In this document: piece after piece, positions 62,580 to 64,000 of the stretch
Position numbering within the stretch: position 1 is the first letter of the stretch
Layout: the number at the start of each line of letters is the position of its first letter
NCBI GenBank assembly: GCA_020628865.1
Contig: JAHDEJ010000005.1
Coordinates: forward strand, 62,001-126,000
DNA length: 64,000 nucleotides
DNA from: Acidimicrobiales bacterium
GTDB lineage: Bacteria; Actinomycetota; Acidimicrobiia; Acidimicrobiales; SHLQ01
Reading direction: 5' to 3'
Made by a program: the position numbers and the translations under genes
The notes under the pieces: model-generated
Databases searched by the model: none
What the model was told of the DNA's origin: nothing
What the model saw: only the letters and a program-made list of their open reading frames with translations

Positions 62580-63776
62580 TCAGGCGGAGGCCTCGGCGAG
62601 TTGGGCGCGCAGTCGAAGCTCATCCGCCGGGTCCGGCGGCGTCGGATGGTCGTAGAGAGCCGCGAGCCGATGCAGGGCGGCGGCTCGGGCGTCGAACCGT
62701 TTGCGGTCGGCCTTCTGCATGGTCCGACGCGCCTGTCGTCGGGCCGGCCATGTGGACAGTGCTGCGAGTTCGTCGGGCGGCAGCCCGTAGCGCTGACCGA
62801 GGAACGGCAGGAGCTCGGTGAACCGCTTCTGGTCCCGACCGCGCAGGACCACCACCGCCACACCCGTTCCGAGGAAGAGGGCCACGAAGCCGAGAAGCAC
62901 GATGAGGGTGAAGACCATGCCGGTTTCGTCCTCGGCAACGCTGAGTGACCCGTTCCAGGCTGCATGGCTGGCGATGGCCAACGCGAGACCCCACCATGCG
63001 GTGATGAGCGGTGCCTGCCGCCGGACGGCGAGGCCGATGGCCAGACCGGTCCACGCAGTGAAGAGCGGGTGGGCGAAGGGCGTGAGCAGCGCGCGTCCGA
63101 CGAACGTCTGCAGCAGGAGCCCTTCGCCGTCGGCGTTGAAGAAGTAGAGGAAGTCCTCGATCACGGCGAAGCCGATTCCGGCGAAGCCGGCGTAGACGAG
63201 ACCGTCCATCACGCCGTCGACTTCCTTTCGCCGGACCGCCCACACGATGGCGAGGCCCTTCATGATCTCCTCGATGATCGGAGCGGAGACGACGGCGGCG
63301 ATCGTTTCGGTCGTCGCGATGGCCGTGATCGTGTTGACGACCACGGAGACGGCTCCGGCGACGAACGACCCCCACAGGAAGGCGTGGAGGCGGGCCGACC
63401 AGGGCTCGGGTTCGAGTCGGTCCATCCACAACAGCACCGGGACGACGAGCAGGAGTGGAACGAAGCCGAGCAGGATCGCCAGGGGCACGAGTACGGCGCC
63501 GACGCCGATGAGCACCGTCCCGGGGAGGGCGGTGACGATGACGGGAACGCTCAGGAACGAGGGAAGGCGTGGCTTGCGAGCCTCGGCCTGGCCCGGCGGT
63601 GTGGCCACGGTGTGACCGGTCCAGGAGACACCGTCGTACCAACGCCACGGCGCGGCGTTCCACGGGTCGCCGTACCAGCCGGCCGTCATGCCGGTGGGCG
63701 GGGGCGGTGGTGCGGGCGGCGGGGGTTGGGACGCCCAGTCGGGGATGGGTGGTGGGGACGCCGCGGGAGAGGACAC
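62580..63776 (-). CDS. PrsW-family intramembrane metalloprotease with DUF2510 domain
   Basis: A 398-residue membrane protein. A Pro-rich start leads to a DUF2510 module (TAGWYGDPWNAAPWRWYDGVSWT, residues 31-53) and then 8-9 hydrophobic helices. PrsW active-site elements are seen: IIEEIMKGLAIVW (EExxK), FAVIEDFLYF, AHPLFTAWTGL and SHAAWNGS, giving the Glu and His metal ligands. The Bacillus enzyme cleaves an anti-sigma factor within the membrane; the substrate here is unknown, and the anti-sigma factor at 1446-2366 is too distant to assume a link. GTG start at 63776. Confidence 0.9.
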   Translation of the reverse strand: MSSPAASPPPIPDWASQPPPPAPPPPPTGMTAGWYGDPWNAAPWRWYDGVSWTGHTVATPPGQAEARKPRLPSFLSVPVIVTALPGTVLIGVGAVLVPLAILLGFVPLLLVVPVLLWMDRLEPEPWSARLHAFLWGSFVAGAVSVVVNTITAIATTETIAAVVSAPIIEEIMKGLAIVWAVRRKEVDGVMDGLVYAGFAGIGFAVIEDFLYFFNADGEGLLLQTFVGRALLTPFAHPLFTAWTGLAIGLAVRRQAPLITAWWGLALAIASHAAWNGSLSVAEDETGMVFTLIVLLGFVALFLGTGVAVVVLRGRDQKRFTELLPFLGQRYGLPPDELAALSTWPARRQARRTMQKADRKRFDARAAALHRLAALYDHPTPPDPADELRLRAQLAEASA

Positions 63777-63912
63777 GCCCCAATTCTGCGGGACTGCCCC
63801 GAGTTCCTGCGAATTCAGCCCGCCACGAGTGGCTCCCGGGTTGCGTGTCAGACACCCCGGCTAGTGTCGAAAGCAGAATTCGATTCGGATTCGCGTCTCG
63901 GCGTTTGTAGGC

Positions 63913-64000
63913 TTGAGCGTTGGTCCTTGGGGCGCCGTCACGGCAACCCGGAGGCCATGCACAACTGCAAACCCTGCTCCGAAGTCCGGGGCCCCGGCCA
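63913..64000 (+). ncRNA. Possible SAM-type riboswitch, cut by the window edge
   Basis: After a -10-like TAGGCT (63908-63913), the sequence contains CACGGCAACCCGG and, 21 nt later, CTGCAAACCCTGCTCCG. These resemble the GGCAACC and GUGCCAAUUCCUGC blocks of SAM-I/SAM-IV riboswitches, and a CGGAG/CTCCG helix with a TGCA-loop hairpin can form between them. The downstream gene lies outside the window. The call rests on these short matches only. Confidence 0.38.

Overview
The window looks like the chromosome of a high-GC actinobacterium, most plausibly of the class Acidimicrobiia (an inference from gene content and order; no rRNA is present to test it). Signs are very high GC, frequent GTG starts, genes whose -10 box sits 6-8 nt before the start codon (leaderless), mycothiol-type redox genes, DUF5318, DUF2510 domains and an actinobacterial LexA box.

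Layout. 1-9.7 kb: the conserved actinobacterial origin-proximal block trxA-trxB-anti-sigma-sigma (sigM-like)-Ser/Thr kinase-DegV-DUF6049-GNAT on the minus strand, divergent from pcnA. A separate murJ gene, expected here by comparison with mycobacteria, is missing; the kinase instead carries a C-terminal domain resembling the one found in mycobacterial MviN. 9.7-20.5 kb: methyltransferase, secreted RTX-repeat protein, DUF5318, panB, a gamma-butyrobetaine-hydroxylase-like oxygenase coupled to an XRE-cupin regulator, NAD(P)H-hydrate epimerase plus malic enzyme, a Rieske/glutamate-synthase fusion and a cation antiporter. 20.5-25.8 kb: channel-like protein, a carboxymuconolactone-decarboxylase/AhpD-like gene interrupted by an in-frame TGA in a C-x-x-(TGA)-x-x-x-H motif and followed by a SECIS-like hairpin (candidate selenoprotein), a hypothetical secreted protein and a DUF1501/DUF1800 pair.

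25.9-34.5 kb: a complete-looking histidine utilisation locus. hutH and an IclR regulator run leftward; hutU, a hutH-like paralogue without a normal MIO triad, a peptide-deformylase-like gene, hutF and hutI run rightward with 1-4 nt overlaps. The hutF route ends in N-formylglutamate, yet no hutG is present here, so the deformylase-like protein is the natural candidate for the last step.

34.5-45 kb: SDR, two transport/secreted genes, a GGDEF protein, dinB under a LexA box, a ferritin-like/DUF362 fusion, a glutathionyl-hydroquinone-reductase-like protein, small membrane proteins. 45-51.5 kb: a methylamine/betaine catabolic group (ProX-like lipoprotein, non-pyrrolysine MttB homologue, dimethylglycine-dehydrogenase-like flavoprotein, divergent IclR). 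51.5-64 kb: an alpha/beta-hydrolase fold protein lacking its nucleophile, a rifampicin-phosphotransferase-like enzyme, a second dimethylglycine-dehydrogenase-like protein, TesB, DsbA-like, PIG-L deacetylase, a thioredoxin-like/MsrA-like protein of the VPGU type (here VPGC), PrsW, and a possible SAM-type riboswitch running off the right edge.

Two families of palindromic intergenic repeats (cores GGTGCCTGGCACC and GGCTCTGACCCCT) sit just past gene ends. No tRNA, rRNA, CRISPR array, transposase or phage gene was recognised.
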